Shown: piece by piece, positions 51,501 to 63,231 of the stretch
How the letters are laid out: every line of letters starts with the position of its first letter
How positions within the stretch are numbered: position 1 is the stretch's first letter
Source of the DNA: Rhizomys pruinosus
Taxonomy: Eukaryota > Chordata > Mammalia > Rodentia > Spalacidae
Reading direction: 5' to 3'
DNA: 64,000 nucleotides
NCBI GenBank assembly: GCA_009823505.1
Contig: VZQC01002896.1
Coordinates: forward strand, 998,909-1,062,908
Notes under the pieces: model-generated
Databases searched by the model: none
What the model was told of the DNA's origin: nothing
The model's input: the letters and a program-made list of their open reading frames with translations, nothing else
Translations under genes and position numbers: made by a program

Positions 51501-51714
51501 TTCTACTTTTCAACCAAGGTAGGTGGTATCCCCACCAGTATCATCTTATCCTCTGGTTCAAGTGAGCGACAAGAAGACTAATAAGAATCTGTGTTGTTTT
51601 AGTGGCCTTCGGGTCCTCCCTGACCAACTCACTGCTAGGTCTGGGAACTGTGGTCAGTAACCCACTGCTTCTAGGAGCAGTGCCATCCAGCCCTGCTTTT
51701 GAATTTTTATTTTT

Positions 51715-51873
51715 ATTTTTTTTTTTTGGTCTTTTTGAGACAGGGTCTCCCTGTAGCCCCAGCTTTCCTGGAACTCACTCTGTAGACCAGGCTGGCCTTG
51801 AACTCGCAAAGATCCACCTGCCTCTGCCTCCCAAGTGCTAGGATTAAAGGCGTGCGCCACCACACCTGGCTAA
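51715..51873 (-). repeat. B1 SINE
   Basis: Full length, GCGTGCGCCACCACACCTGG start on the minus strand. Confidence 0.94.
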
Positions 51874-51925
51874 AAATGTAGCTGGAAGGATAGCACTCAT
51901 TTGTGGGTGCTGGGAATCGAACTTC

Positions 51926-51989
51926 CTTTTTTCTTTTTTTTCTTTTTTTCTTTTTCTTTTTTTTTTTTTTTTTTTGCGGTTCTTTGCCT
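51926..51989 (-). repeat. SINE A-tail remnant (poly-T, GCGGTTCTTTGCCT)
   Basis: A T-rich tract ending in GCGGTTCTTTGCCT, where the SINE body should follow but is replaced by the hAT-derived pseudogene. A sister tail GCGGTTCTTAGCCT occurs at 53311-53324. Confidence 0.6.
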
Positions 51990-52003
51990 NTCAGAACTTT
52001 GGT

Positions 52004-53279
52004 TCTAATTTTACTCTTCTAGTATTTCATTTTTGAAAACAGTTGCTCACAAATGTAGGTGCTGCCAAAAAGCCATCCCATGAATAAGGTATGACTGTGA
52101 AGCAAGGGACATTTGTCTATGGGAAATGGGACTTATAAATGTCTACTAAAGAGGCGTGTTCAATTTTTTCTTTAAGCTAAATGTCAGCTTGAAATTTTAT
52201 GCATTCCATTTTAAAACTGACAGGTAACATGTTGATTGAAAATAAAATTGTAAATACACCAAAATTTCCAGAATTTCTGAAATCTATTTATAAATTCTTA
52301 TATCAAATAAAAAAGCAAGGGTGCATATTTTTCTGTTCATAGACTATGTTTAGCAAATGTGTTGAAATACATAAATTGCCTTAATTTGAGCTAGCCATAA
52401 TTTTAGTTTCATTTGGAACACTGTTAGCGTTTGATAGAGTGCATTGATATGTTAGTATGCACTCTGAAGACACGTATTTAACTCATTCTAATGAGCTGTT
52501 AAATCCACTAAAAAAGCTAAATCTGCAAGCTAGTTTTCATCAAGTTCTGGCACAAATTTTGTCTTTGACTCCATAAACAACTTGATAACATGCTGCAAAT
52601 CATAATATTTTTGGATTCAACTTATCTAACTTTCAAAAAGTAAATGATATCACTATAATCAGCATCAATACTTTAAGGGGATTCTTGGAACTGGTAATGA
52701 TTTAATCCTTTGGCCATTAATGGAATTCACAATCCCGATGAGGATTTGAATGATGTTATCCATAGTTAACACTTCCTTGATGTACTATTGCAATGATACT
52801 TCACTGAATGTGAGATTGGAGTGGCAATTAAATCCTTTCCTATTCATTTTACAAGTCCTTCATTTCTACCTACCACCGCTAAGGCACCATCACGTACATA
52901 TCAGGTACCCTGACAATGTGCAAGAATCATTTTAAACCTACTACAATCATTTAAACATAGCAGAAGATCTTTTTAACACAGTAAAATCTATCTGGTTCTA
53001 TTTTTTTTTAATTGTTGAAAAAACAGACTTTCAGTTAAGCAATTTTGACCTTCTAACATAATTCTTGATATGCACTGAATTTGGCAGCATATTTTTACAT
53101 GTTTCAAATTAGTCTGAAAATTTGCACAAATTCCTAAAAATGAAGTGGAGTGCTTTACTTCTTGCCTCAACAACAACAAAAAGCAATTATCTGTCCACTT
53201 TTGGTTGAACAATCCTTTTTTCATCTGTAATTTTTTCTTTTGAGAGATTTGTTTTCTTTTGAGAAGTTGTAGAAGCCAT
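52004..53279 (-). pseudogene. hAT transposase-derived pseudogene (ZBED5/FAM200/GTF2IRD2 type)
   Basis: On the minus strand it starts with ATG at 53279-53277 (MASTTSQKKTNL). A frameshift later comes FNQKWTDN, resembling the BED-finger-proximal FQEKWT motif of this group. In the middle are fragments such as MDNIIQIL and KLFMESKTKFVPEL. The C-terminal hAT dimerisation motif LFGSTYICEQLFSKMKY (about 52070-52021) is followed by an in-frame TAG. Length (~1.28 kb) is shorter than intact members, with many stops and frameshifts: non-functional. The family is known for domesticated hAT (Charlie-like) transposases. Confidence 0.85.
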
Positions 53280-53941
53280 GTTTGGATTCTAAAATTTTTT
53301 TTTTTTTTTTGCGGTTCTTAGCCTCCGCCTTTAACAGCTGTGCTATCCCCACAGCACCCGCTTTTGTATTTTTATTTGGGTCACAGAACAGCAGTCGCCT
53401 ATATGGCTTCTTTATACTTCCTTTGTTCTGCTTACTCCTTCTCGTCCCAGCTCCTCACCTCCCCAACCCTACCACACTGCTTCCTCCCTGCCTAACCCTT
53501 CCTCACATGCTAGTCACTTCTTCATGCTCCTTTTACCTATCTTCTACTACCCACCTTGCTTCAGGCAACCCTCTCCTCTCTGCATGTCCCCTTCCTAGTT
53601 TCCTGGCTTCTGCAGCTACCCCTGGTTAAACAGAATGCAAAGTTCAAATCCACACACAAGACATGTGGTGTCTGTCCTTCTGGGCATGGGTTACCACAGT
53701 ACAATTTTTTCCTGTTCCATTAATTTCCTTGAAATTTTCATAATTTTTGTTTATAACTGAATAGAATTCTGATATGTAAATGCACCACATTTTCATTATT
53801 CTTTCATCAGTTGATGGATATGCAGGCTGCTTTCATTTCCTAGTTATGGGGCAGCAATGAACTTGGATGTGCAGATGTCTCTGTAGTGTAATAAAGTCCT
53901 TTGGGTATAGGGCCAGGAGTGGTATAGCTGGATCATAAGGT

Positions 53942-53945
53942 AGAT

Positions 53946-53984
<39 letters not shown>

Positions 53985-53997
53985 CTTATTTATTTAG
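53942..53997. repeat. (TTTA)n microsatellite
   Basis: About 14 tetranucleotides at a B1 tail. Confidence 0.97.
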
Positions 53998-54146
53998 GGT
54001 CTTTTTGAAAAAGGCTCTCTCTTTAGCCCCAGCTGGCCTGGAACTTACTATGTAGACCAGGCTGGCCTTGAACTCACAGAGATACACCTGCCTCTGCCTG
54101 CCTCCCAAGTGCTGGGAATAAAGGCGTGTGCTACCACACCCAGATA
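53998..54146 (-). repeat. B1 SINE
   Basis: TTTTTGAAAAAGGCTCTCTC to GCTACCACACCCAGA. Confidence 0.92.
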
Positions 54147-54214
54147 ATGTACATTTACTTTTAATTTTTTGAAAATCCTCCAGACTGATTTCCAAAGTTC
54201 CAATTTAGTTTTTG

Positions 54215-54457
54215 AGAGAGGTTCTCATACTGAACCTGGACCTTAGCATTTTATTGAGACTGACTGTCCAGGAAAGCACAGAGTTTCTTCTACCTCTACC
54301 TCCCCAGTGCTGGGATTACAGATGTGTTTGCTGCACCTGGTTTGTTTTGGGGGCGTTTTGGGGTTTGGTTTGGTTTGGTTTTGTTTTACTTGAGTGCTGG
54401 AGATCAGAGCTTAGATGTGTGGCAAGCACTTTATTGACTGAGCTGTCTCTCAGCCCA
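54215..54457 (-). repeat. Old B1-like plus ID-like SINE
   Basis: CTCCCCAGTGCTGGGATTAC, then GGCAAGCACTTTATTGACTG (ID head reversed). Confidence 0.7.
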
Positions 54458-54546
54458 GCATGTTGGGATTTTTCAGGGACTTCTCTATCAGCATGTTCAT
54501 CATTAATAAACCAGTAAAAGAACAGTTGTTTTAAGAATGAGTTTCT

Positions 54547-54707
54547 TCCCCGGCTAAGTGGCGCATGCCTTTAATCCTAGCACTTGGGAGGCAGAGGCAG
54601 GCGGATCTCTGTGAGTTCAAGGCCAGCCTGGTCTACAGAGTGAGCTCCAGGCCAACTGGGACTAAAGGGAGATCCTGTCTCAAAAATACTAAAAAAAAAA
54701 AAAAAAA
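54547..54707 (+). repeat. B1 SINE with clear TSD
   Basis: AAGAATGAGTTTCT at 54533-54546 and 54708-54721. Confidence 0.96.
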
Positions 54708-54844
54708 AAGAATGAGTTTCTCTATATAACCCAAGAAGGCCTGAACCTCACTATGTATCCCTCATGTTAGAAGTTATTAGACCTTGATATAAATTCCAAA
54801 TTTATTTTCTCTAATTTTCTTTTTTTTTAAAGCAAACCCAGACA

Positions 54845-55140
54845 ATTTTTTTATTTATTATTTTATGTGTATGAGTGTACTGTCTGCATGTAGGTTGGTG
54901 CACCTGTATCATGCAATGCCGCGGAGGTCAGAAGAGGGTGTCGGATTCCCCTGGAACTGGAGTCAAAGAGGGTTCTCAGACACCATGTGGGTGCTAGGGA
55001 AGCTACTCTTGTAGAGGACCTGGGTTAGATTCCCAGCTAACAACCATCTCCAGTTCCAGGGAATCCAATCCTTCTTCTGACCGCAGGCATTTCATAACAC
55101 AGGTGCACTTACATGCATGCAAGCAATAGACTCATACACA

Positions 55141-55192
<52 letters not shown>
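54845..55192. repeat. Minus B2 joined to plus B2, ending in (AAAT)n
   Basis: Minus B2 54845-55000 meets a plus B2 55006-55144 at the shared 'gtgggtgct' segment; (AAAT)n 55145-55192. Confidence 0.85.
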
Positions 55193-55565
55193 AATATTTT
55201 TAAAAGCCTACATTCTCCTGTGCATTTATGGTGTGAATGAAGCTTTTCTCTCCAGTCCTTAACCTATGTTTTTTTTCTTCTTTAAGCCAAAAGAATAACC
55301 CAAAGAATCTAGTGCTCAGCTAAAATGCATGCATACACATCAACATATAGATACATACAGAGACTCAGACACAGACACAGACACACACACACACACACAC
55401 TTTTTTTAACTAACCACTCTACGGATTCAGATAATGACACACATGCTGATCTCTTTCTGTATTCTCTATGATGTTCCATTGACTTATTCCAATAATAAAT
55501 ATTCCTCTCTTCATCAAGCCTGGGGAAAGATTATCTTAGTGCCACCAAGATTTACAGTGTTTCAA
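55193..55565. other. Unrecognised sequence with a short CA repeat
   Basis: (CA)n at 55380-55400; nothing else recognised. Confidence 0.4.
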
Positions 55566-55597
55566 AATTGGGCTTCTTTTTAAATTTTTTATCATTT

Positions 55598-55604
55598 ATT
55601 TGTG

Positions 55605-55649
<45 letters not shown>

Positions 55650-55775
55650 ACAGATCCCATGGAGCTGCAGTTACAGGTAGTTGGGAACAGCCCAGGGTGA
55701 GTGCTGGGAATTATACTCTGGTCTTCAGGAAGAACAGTGCTCTTAACTGCTGAGCTACCTTTGAGGCCTCCTAGT
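55598..55775 (-). repeat. B2/B3 SINE remnant with (TG)n
   Basis: (TG)n 55600-55648, then GCAGTTACAGGTAGTTGGG. Confidence 0.8.
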
Positions 55776-55786
55776 TGTGCTTCTTT

Positions 55787-56022
55787 TTTTTTATTATTAT
55801 TATTTTATTTATTTCCCTATGTGTATGTATTGACTGCATGCAAGTCTGTGCACCCGTGATGTGCAACGCCGCGGAGGTCAGAAGAGGGTGTCGGACTCCC
55901 CTGGAACTGGAGTTCTCCTGGAATTGGAGTTTCAGACGGCTTTCAGCCGCCATGTGGGTGTTGGGGATCGAACCCGGGTCCTCTGCAAGAGCGGTCGGCT
56001 TTCTTAACCGCTAGGCCATCGC
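55787..56022 (-). repeat. B2 SINE
   Basis: Near consensus, with the doubled GGAACTGGAGTTCTCCTGGA segment also seen in plus copies at 17950 and 27845. Confidence 0.93.
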
Positions 56023-56700
56023 TTCTTTTAGGATCTCCTGGGTTGCCTTGATGTCACTTCATTGTGAGCACCTGAGATATCTCAGTCCATAAAGAAATGT
56101 GTTTACTGAAGTAAAGTGTGCTACTCTTCTTTGTTAGGTCTTGAAACTCAATCTTTCCTTCTTTGGCCTTGAGAGCCTAGCCTATCTTAGAGGGGTTTTG
56201 CCCAGGGTCTCATTCCCCCATGCAATGCAGTATTGAAATCAGAAAAAGCCTTAAGGGGATGGAGACCCCAAATTAGATGTTGAGGTTTTGTCCTTTTTTG
56301 TCTCCTTTCTCTGGAATACTGGATCCCAGAGTCCTGCCTTCCAAAGTTCATTTTTGCCGCTTGGTTTTGCTCACTTTTCGCCTTGATTAGCAGCCGGATC
56401 TCCTCGGGCCTGGATTTCAGACTCCATATTAACCGCCAGATGCCGCAGGCAAAATCAGATAAAGAATCTTGGCTCACCACTCTGGTTTCCTTCTTTTAAT
56501 CTTCTGCCCACTCAAATCCTGGTTGCCTAAGCAGCTCTCTGAAGATACCATAAAGAGTAAATTTTGAAAATCTGATTTCCTATTTAATCTGTTTTCATGG
56601 GAACATGAATCTTTCACAAATCACCCCATCATAGCCAGCAAAGGAAGTCTGGATCCTTGCTTTAAACCATGCCTGTGTCCTGATTCCTCTCCTTTGTATG
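56023..56700. other. Unrecognised sequence
   Basis: 56320-56470 is GC-richer with CCGCTTGGTTTTGC and CAGCCGGATCTCCTCGGG; could be an old LTR piece, not provable by eye. Confidence 0.3.
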
Positions 56701-56713
56701 TCCCTCTAACATT

Positions 56714-56941
56714 CTTTTTTTTAATTCTATTTATTTTTTATGTGTATGAATGTACTGTTTGCATGTAGGTTTGGGCACCCGTGTCATGCAATGCTTCGGA
56801 GGTCAGAGGAGGGTGTCGGATTCGCCTGGAACTGGAGTTAAAGACAGTTCTCAGCTGCCATGTGGGTGCTGGGGATCGAACCCAGGTTCTCAGCAAGAGC
56901 AGCTGGTGTTCTTAACCACTAGGCCATCTCTCCCGCCCCCA
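56714..56941 (-). repeat. B2 SINE
   Basis: Flanked by TCCCTCTAACATT (56701) and TCCCTCTAACAAT (56942). Confidence 0.94.
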
Positions 56942-57039
56942 TCCCTCTAACAATCTAACATTTACTGTGAATTAAAAACTATGACCTCTTGTCTCAACGT
57001 CTGTATTTTGATGGGTTTTTATCGAAGAATTCACTTGTT

Positions 57040-57257
57040 CATTTGTTTGTCTGTCTGTCTGTTTATGTGTAACCAAGAAGGCCAGAAGAGGGTCCTCTGG
57101 AGCTGGAATTACAGGCACTTATGAGCTCCTCTCCACCAAGGGTGGTGAGCTACAAACTCCAAAGAGCAGGGAGTCCTGGAGAGATGGCTATGACTACAGA
57201 TCCAACTCGAGGATCTGACACCCTCTTCTGGCCTCCGTGGTCACCTGTGCACACATG

Positions 57258-57295
<38 letters not shown>
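57040..57295. repeat. SINE remnants ending in (CA)n
   Basis: B2-like CTGGAGAGATGG at 57176 on the plus strand; (CA)n 57257-57294. Confidence 0.75.
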
Positions 57296-57297
<2 letters not shown>

Positions 57298-57299
57298 CT

Positions 57300-58045
57300 A
57301 AATAAGTAAATTTAAAAAATGTTTTTAAAGAGGCAGCTCAAACTTCACCTTTGTTTTAAAGCAGAAATTCTCTGCTTTAATTCTAATAATTCTCAGATGG
57401 ACATTATCCCCAGTGGTCCCACCCACTCACAATAAACCACTCACATCCATTCCCTTCCTCAGACCAAAACTCTCAGTGTTCTTCTCACTTTTTCTTCTGT
57501 CACCTGCTGTGATCTTCTTTGTCACTTCCTTTACATCTTGGTTCAATACCACCAGTAGTTTTTCCTGGAACAGTATCCCCATCTTTCTCAGGCCTTCATG
57601 CTATTTTATTTGTGCTCATTACCCTTAATAGCACCTGTAATTAGAGTGTAAGTAAATTATTAAGCAAATTCATGTATCTGTTTATTATCTGTTTCCTTCT
57701 ATGCAATATAATTTCGTTAATGAGAAGGGTCTGGCTCTCTGATTCTGAATCAACATAGTCCAGGCTTGCTTCTGACTCATCAGATTTAATTACAGCCTGA
57801 TGAATGAGAGAATGGATTAATAAATTCTAAGCTGAGGAGAATTACAAATTCTAAGCTGGCTGACCCAGAAGAGCTTCTGCTCAAGGGCAAAGACAAATTG
57901 AAAAGGAAGCTTGATTCTCCCTCTAGAGAATAAAGGAAGGATTTTTCTCCTTCTCCTAGAACATTTACTGCAGAAAAATAATTTAACCTCTGTGAGTGTA
58001 TGTACATATTCTCTTTAATAGTCTTTCCTTTCAAATCCTCTTTGC
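57300..58045. other. Unrecognised, apparently single-copy sequence
   Basis: No coding or repeat signature recognised. Confidence 0.35.
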
Positions 58046-58049
58046 CACC

Positions 58050-58195
58050 AGGCGTGGTGGTGCACGCCTTTAATCCCAGCACTTGGGAGGCAGAGGCATG
58101 CAGATCTCTCTGAGTTCAAGGCCAGCCTGGTCTACAGAGCAAGCTCCAGGCCAGCTGGGACTAAAGGGAGACCCTGTCTCAAAAATACCAAAACA
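58050..58195 (+). repeat. B1 SINE
   Basis: CAGGCGTGGTGGTGCACGCC start; (AAAC)n tail. Confidence 0.94.
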
Positions 58196-58523
58196 AACAA
58201 ACAAACAAACAAATGATCAAATCCTATTTGCCTAAGTAGCTCTCTGAAGATATCATTGAGGTTAATTTTTTATCTCATCATATATTATGTATAAACCTAT
58301 TATATATATATAATATTATTTATATCTTCTATTAAATATGCCTTTAATATTATACAGAATATCTTTCTATTATAAAATATATTTTATTATATATGTACAG
58401 AGAGATATATAATATACTAAAATATAATAAGATCCTGTCTCCCAGTTTCTGTGGGTGGTTAGGAACCTAACCAGCAAAAGTCTGGCTCCCAGTTGTAAAG
58501 CCACCTCTTTCGTAAATAGCAGA

Positions 58524-58925
58524 AGCTGGAGAGATAGTTCAATGGTTAAGGATATTTGCTGTTCTCTTAGCCGGGCCTGGTGGCGCACGCCTTTAATCCT
58601 AGCACTTGGGAGGCAGAGGCAGGCGGATCTCTGTGAGTCCAAGGCCAGCCTGGTCTACAGAGTGAGTTCCAGCTCAGCTGGGGCTACAGGGAGACCTTGT
58701 CTCGAAAAACCAAAAAAAAAAAAAAAAAGAAAGAAAGAAAGAATATTTGCTGTTCTTCCAGAGGACCTGGGTTTGAATCACAGCACCCACCTGGCAGCTA
58801 ACAACTGTCTGTAACTCCAATTCTGGGCGATCTGACACCCTGACCTCTGTGGGCATTGCGTGACATGGGTCACTTACATGCAGGCAATGCACTCATACAC
58901 ATAAAATATAAAAATAATAAATAAA
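58524..58925 (+). repeat. B2 SINE interrupted by a B1
   Basis: B1 58566-58740 (+) inserted 40 bp into the B2; duplicated ATATTTGCTGTTCT on either side. Confidence 0.93.
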
Positions 58926-59269
58926 ATACTAAAAAATAAAAGATCGCTTATTTTTCTATTGTATAAAACCAATTAACTAACCAAATGGTGACCCAGTTAT
59001 CAGGTGAATTTAGGATATATAACAAATGGTGCTTTCAAATTCTCCTACTAGAGGACTAATTAAAGACTAATTACTGTGACTCTTTTGAACACATATGTCA
59101 TAAGTTGTAACCTCATAAAAGGATGAAAGTTGTCTCTGTCTTCCCAATCTCTTAGCATACTGCCTGTAATGTGTGTCTCATTCTGGTTTAATGATTATAA
59201 AAACTGAGTTTTTTTCTGACTTACCTTTGATGTACACAAGGTTTCTGGGTGAAGAGAATGTTTTATTTT
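58926..59269. other. AT-rich unrecognised sequence
   Basis: No feature seen. Confidence 0.35.
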
Positions 59270-59281
59270 AAATTGTATTTA

Positions 59282-59520
59282 GGGCTGGAGAGATGGCCTA
59301 GCGGTTAGGAGCACCGACCGCTCTTGCAGAGGACCCTGGTTCGATCCCCGGCACCCACGTGGTGGCCGAGAACCGTCTGAAACTCCAATTCCAGGAGAAC
59401 TCCAGTTCCAGGGGAGTCCGAGACCCTCTTCTGACCTCCGCGGCATTGCACGACACGGGTGCACAAACTTGCATGCAGACAGTACATTCATACACATACA
59501 GAAATAAATAAAATTAAAAA
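59282..59520 (+). repeat. B2 SINE with clear TSD
   Basis: AAATTGTATTTA at 59270-59281 and 59521-59532; intact B box GGTTCGATCCCC. Confidence 0.96.
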
Positions 59521-59539
59521 AAATTGTATTTAGCCGAAG

Positions 59540-59810
59540 GCCAGTTAGATAGCTCAGCAGATAAAGGCACTTGCTGACCAGCCTGATATCCTGAGTTTAA
59601 TTTTTTGAACCCACGTGGTAGAAGGAGGGAACTGACACCCTACAAGCAGTCCTCTGATCTCCACTTGTGTGGCTTGGTACATGCCCTCCCACACACATAC
59701 AATAAATTCTATTTAGCTGGCCACAGGAGTGCCTGCCTATAATGCCAGCATTGAGAGATGGAAGCAGAAGGATCAAGAGTTTGAAGCCAACTTGTCCACA
59801 CTCAGATTCC
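59540..59810 (+). repeat. Old B2-type and B1-type SINE remnants
   Basis: AGATAGCTCAGCAGATAAAG head; then CTGGCCACAGGAGTGCCTGC (B1-like). Confidence 0.65.
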
Positions 59811-60194
59811 GTCGCCGAAAGCAAAGTAGAACAAACCTGTAATTCCCCAACACTGACAAAGTAGGGGAAAAAAGTGTCTTCCTCAAGGTTAGGTGAATGT
59901 CAGCCATAGTCCAAGCATGCTTGCTTGCACCCAAAGCCATGTTCCAAAGGACAAGCAAGCAGCATACACACCCTGCAGCAAGGAAGATGGAACAACAAGC
60001 AGAGGTGCACTCATAACTTGGAAGGGGTCTGGTTGTGTTTTGTATTTTCTCACCATCTTACGAGAAAAAAAAAAAACCTATACGATTAAATAGTTTTCCT
60101 CAATAGAATATGATAAAATATGTTGTAAATATTGATCTAACCTTTTTGCTTTTTTCTGAAAATACCTGCGTTTTTCAGATAAACATCTTTAAAA

Positions 60195-60345
60195 TTATTT
60201 AGCGTGTGCATGTGGGGGGGTTGTGAGCTAGCATGTGTGGAGGTCAGAAGACAAGTTTTGTGAGTCAGTTCTTTCCTTCTACCATTCTAGGATGAAACTC
60301 AGGTTGTCTGGCTTGCACATCAAATGCTTTTACCAGCTGTGATAG
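60195..60345 (-). repeat. Old B3-type SINE
   Basis: GGAGGTCAGAAGACAAGTTT and TTTTACCAGCTGTGA. Confidence 0.7.
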
Positions 60346-60835
60346 CTGACCATAACTGTCAACTGGATCTAGAATCAACTAAAATGCAAGCTGCTGGGCA
60401 CTCCTCTGAGAGACTTCCTTGATCAGATAGATAATTTGAAGACCCACCTTAAATGTGGAAGGCACCTTCTGGTGGCAGCCAAGATAAAAAGACATCGAAG
60501 AAGGAAACGTGCTTTTTGCCTGCTGGCCTTCACTCTCACTGACGCGTTCATCTATCCTGTGGCTGCATCATTCCTTCACTGACAGTAGAAACAACTTCTT
60601 CAGATTCCAACATAGACTGAAGACCAGGAGCTCTCCAGGAATCCTCCAGGCCTTCAGTGCCAGATTGGGACTGCCAAGACACTCAGCCTTGTGCAATGAG
60701 CAATGTCAGGTTCTCAGCCTCTCCAGTGTGAGACAGCCATTGTTGGACTACCCAGACCATAGCATTTAAGTCAGTTTAATAAATTCATTCTATCAGTTCT
60801 GTTCCTTTAGAGAATCCTGACTAATATATCAGCTG
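60345..60835 (+). repeat. Unclassified interspersed repeat
   Basis: Runs from CTGTCAACTGGATCTAGAAT to AGAGAATCCTGACTAATA, a pairing common in rodent DNA-transposon or LTR-like repeats. The phrase GCCATTGTTGGACTACCCAGA also has a relative near 45395-45410. Family not determined. Confidence 0.5.
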
Positions 60836-61117
60836 AACCATCTCACCAGTCCCAGATAAATATTTTGATAAACCCTCAGAGTTAAAGACGAAGCTTTCAG
60901 GGAGCTTGATTAAGCGATTATGTATACTTTCCAAATAGCTTATAGAATGAGTAGCCTTTTGTTATTGGGGATGAGAAGATATGCAAATTAGCCAAGAGCT
61001 TAACTGATAAAAATTGAGTGCTCTTATGCAGTTGTTCCTAGAGAAAGAAAAATTTAAATTTGGATGAGATTGTAAAAATGGCTATGATTATCCACACTTC
61101 CTTGTAAGCACCTACTT

Positions 61118-61160
61118 CTGTGTGTGTGTGTGTATGTGTGTGTGTGTGTGTGTGTGTACG
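61118..61160. repeat. (TG)n microsatellite
   Basis: TG run with one TATG interruption. Confidence 0.95.
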
Positions 61161-61387
61161 CCTGTGCATGTTCTCATGCTCATGTGTGTGGAGTCCAGAG
61201 ATCAACCTTGGGTTGATATTTTCTGGGCCCATGAGGGTTATTCCCAATATAAAGAATTAAATACGAAGTTCTCCAGTGAGCTACCATATGGCATTTATCT
61301 CCCACTAGACCAGTGTGGCCTCAGAGTTTACCACATGGAGCAAAATGATAGAGTTAGCTTCTCTGTGAGCACTGCAGATATGACTTG

Positions 61388-63050
61388 ATATGGGTGGCAC
61401 CCCGTGGATGAGGGCACTCAACATGGCAGCCGGTGGATGAGGGCACTCAGTGTACTGGCCTGTGGATGAGGGCACTCAGCATAGCAGCCTGTGGATGAGG
61501 ACACTCAGTGTGGCGGCCAGTGGATGAGGACACTCAGCGTGGCAGCCTGTGGATGAGGACACTCAGCGTGGTGGCCCATGGATGAGGGCACTCAGCGTGG
61601 CGGCCTGTGGATGAGGGCACTCAGTGTGGCAGCCCATGGATGAGGGCACTTAGCATGGTGGCCCATGGATGAGGGCACTCAGTGTGGCAGCCCATGGATG
61701 AGGGCACTCAGTGTGGCAGCCCATGGATGAGGACACTCAGTGTGGCAGCCCATGGATGAGGGCACTCAGTGTGGCAGCCCATGGATGAGGACACTCAGCG
61801 TGGTGGCCAGTGGATGAGGGCACTCAGCGTGGCGGCCTGTGGATGAGGACACTCAGTGTGGCAGCCTGTGGATGAGGGCACTCAGCGTGGTGGCCAGTGG
61901 ATGAGGGCACTCGGCGTGGTGGCCCATGGATGAGAGCACTCAGCGTGGTGGCCCGTGGATGAGGACACTCAGTGTGGTGGCCCGTGGATGAGGGCACTCA
62001 GCGTGGTGGCCCGTGGATGAGGACACTCAGCGTGGTGGCCTGTGGATGAGGACACTCAGCGTGGTGGCCCGTGGATGAGGACACTCAGCGTGGTGGCCTG
62101 TGGATGAGGACACTCAGCGTGGTGGCCTGTGGATGAGGACACTCAGCATGGTGGCCAGTGGATGAGGACACTCAGCGTGGTGGCCCATGGATGAGGACAC
62201 TCAGCGTGGCGGCCCGTGGATGAGGACACTCAGCATGGCGGCCCGTGGATGAGGGCACTCAGCGTGGCGGCCCATGGATGAGGACACTCACCGTGATGGC
62301 CCGTGGATGAGGGCACTCAGCGTGGTGGCCCGTGGATGAGGACACTCAGCGTGGTGGCCCATGGATGAGGGCACTCGGCGTGGCGGCCCTTGGATGAGGG
62401 CACTCAGCGTGGTGGCCTGTGGATGAGGGCACTCAACGTGGTGGCCTGTGGATGAGGGCACTCAGCGTGGCGGCCTGTGGATGAGGACACTCAGTGTGGC
62501 GGCCCATGGATGAGGGCACTCAGCGTGGTGGCCTGTGGATGAGGGCACTCAGTGTGGCAGCCCATGGATGAGGGCACTCAGTGTGGTGGCCTGTGGATGA
62601 GGGCACTCAGTGTGGCAGCCGATGGATGAGGACACTCAGTGTGGCAGCCTGTGAATGAGGACACTCAGTGTGGTGGCCTGTGGATGAGGACACTCAGTGT
62701 GGTGGCCTGTGGATGAGGACACTCAGTGTAGCAGCCCGTGGATGAGGACACCCAATGTGGTGGCCTGTGGATGAGGGCACTCAGCGTGGCGGCCCATGGA
62801 TGAAGGCACTCAGCGTGGCGGCCCATGGATGAGGGCACTCAGCGTGGCAGCCCTTGTGGCGGCCCATGGATGAGGACACTCACTGTGGCAGCCCATGGAT
62901 GAGGGTACTCATTGTGGCGGCCCAGATGAGGACGCCCAGTGTGGCGGCCCGTCGATGAGGATACCCAGTGTGGCGGCCTGTGGATGAGGACACCCACTGT
63001 GGCGGCCCGTGGATGAGGGCACTCACTGTGGCGGCCCGTGGATGAGGGCA
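61388..63050. repeat. 29-bp minisatellite, ~57 copies
   Basis: Unit begins TGGATGAGGRCACTCAGYGT and ends GGYGGCCYR (R, Y variable). Units are more varied than the 28-bp array; a few are truncated near 62850-62930. No unit-long open frame persists. Confidence 0.97.
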
Positions 63051-63231
63051 GCTAAACACAAAAGGGAGACGAGGAGGGATGAGACTTAATTACAATGAGG
63101 TTCTTCCAGCCAAGATACTAGAACTGGTTTGGAAAGGCTTCTTCCTGGTGCTTTCTGCAGCTAACAAACATGTTGCTGGGTGAGGGCAGGCAGGTCTAGG
63201 ATATTTGGGGGGCATTAAAGCACCAAGATTC

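Larger units (their letters stand above)
53325..54205 (-). mobile_element. L1 3' UTR/ORF2 C-terminal fragment
   Basis: Pyrimidine-rich 53400-53620 then CATCAGTTGATGGATATGCA and TATAGCTGGATCATAAGGTA, the L1 ORF2 end in reverse; resumes at 54155-54205 after the TTTA repeat and a B1. Confidence 0.75.

Noticed and set aside
60509..60769. 86-aa ORF as a small gene
   Set aside because: Part of a dispersed repeat; a related phrase (PLLDY) occurs in the L1-rich insertion near 45400.
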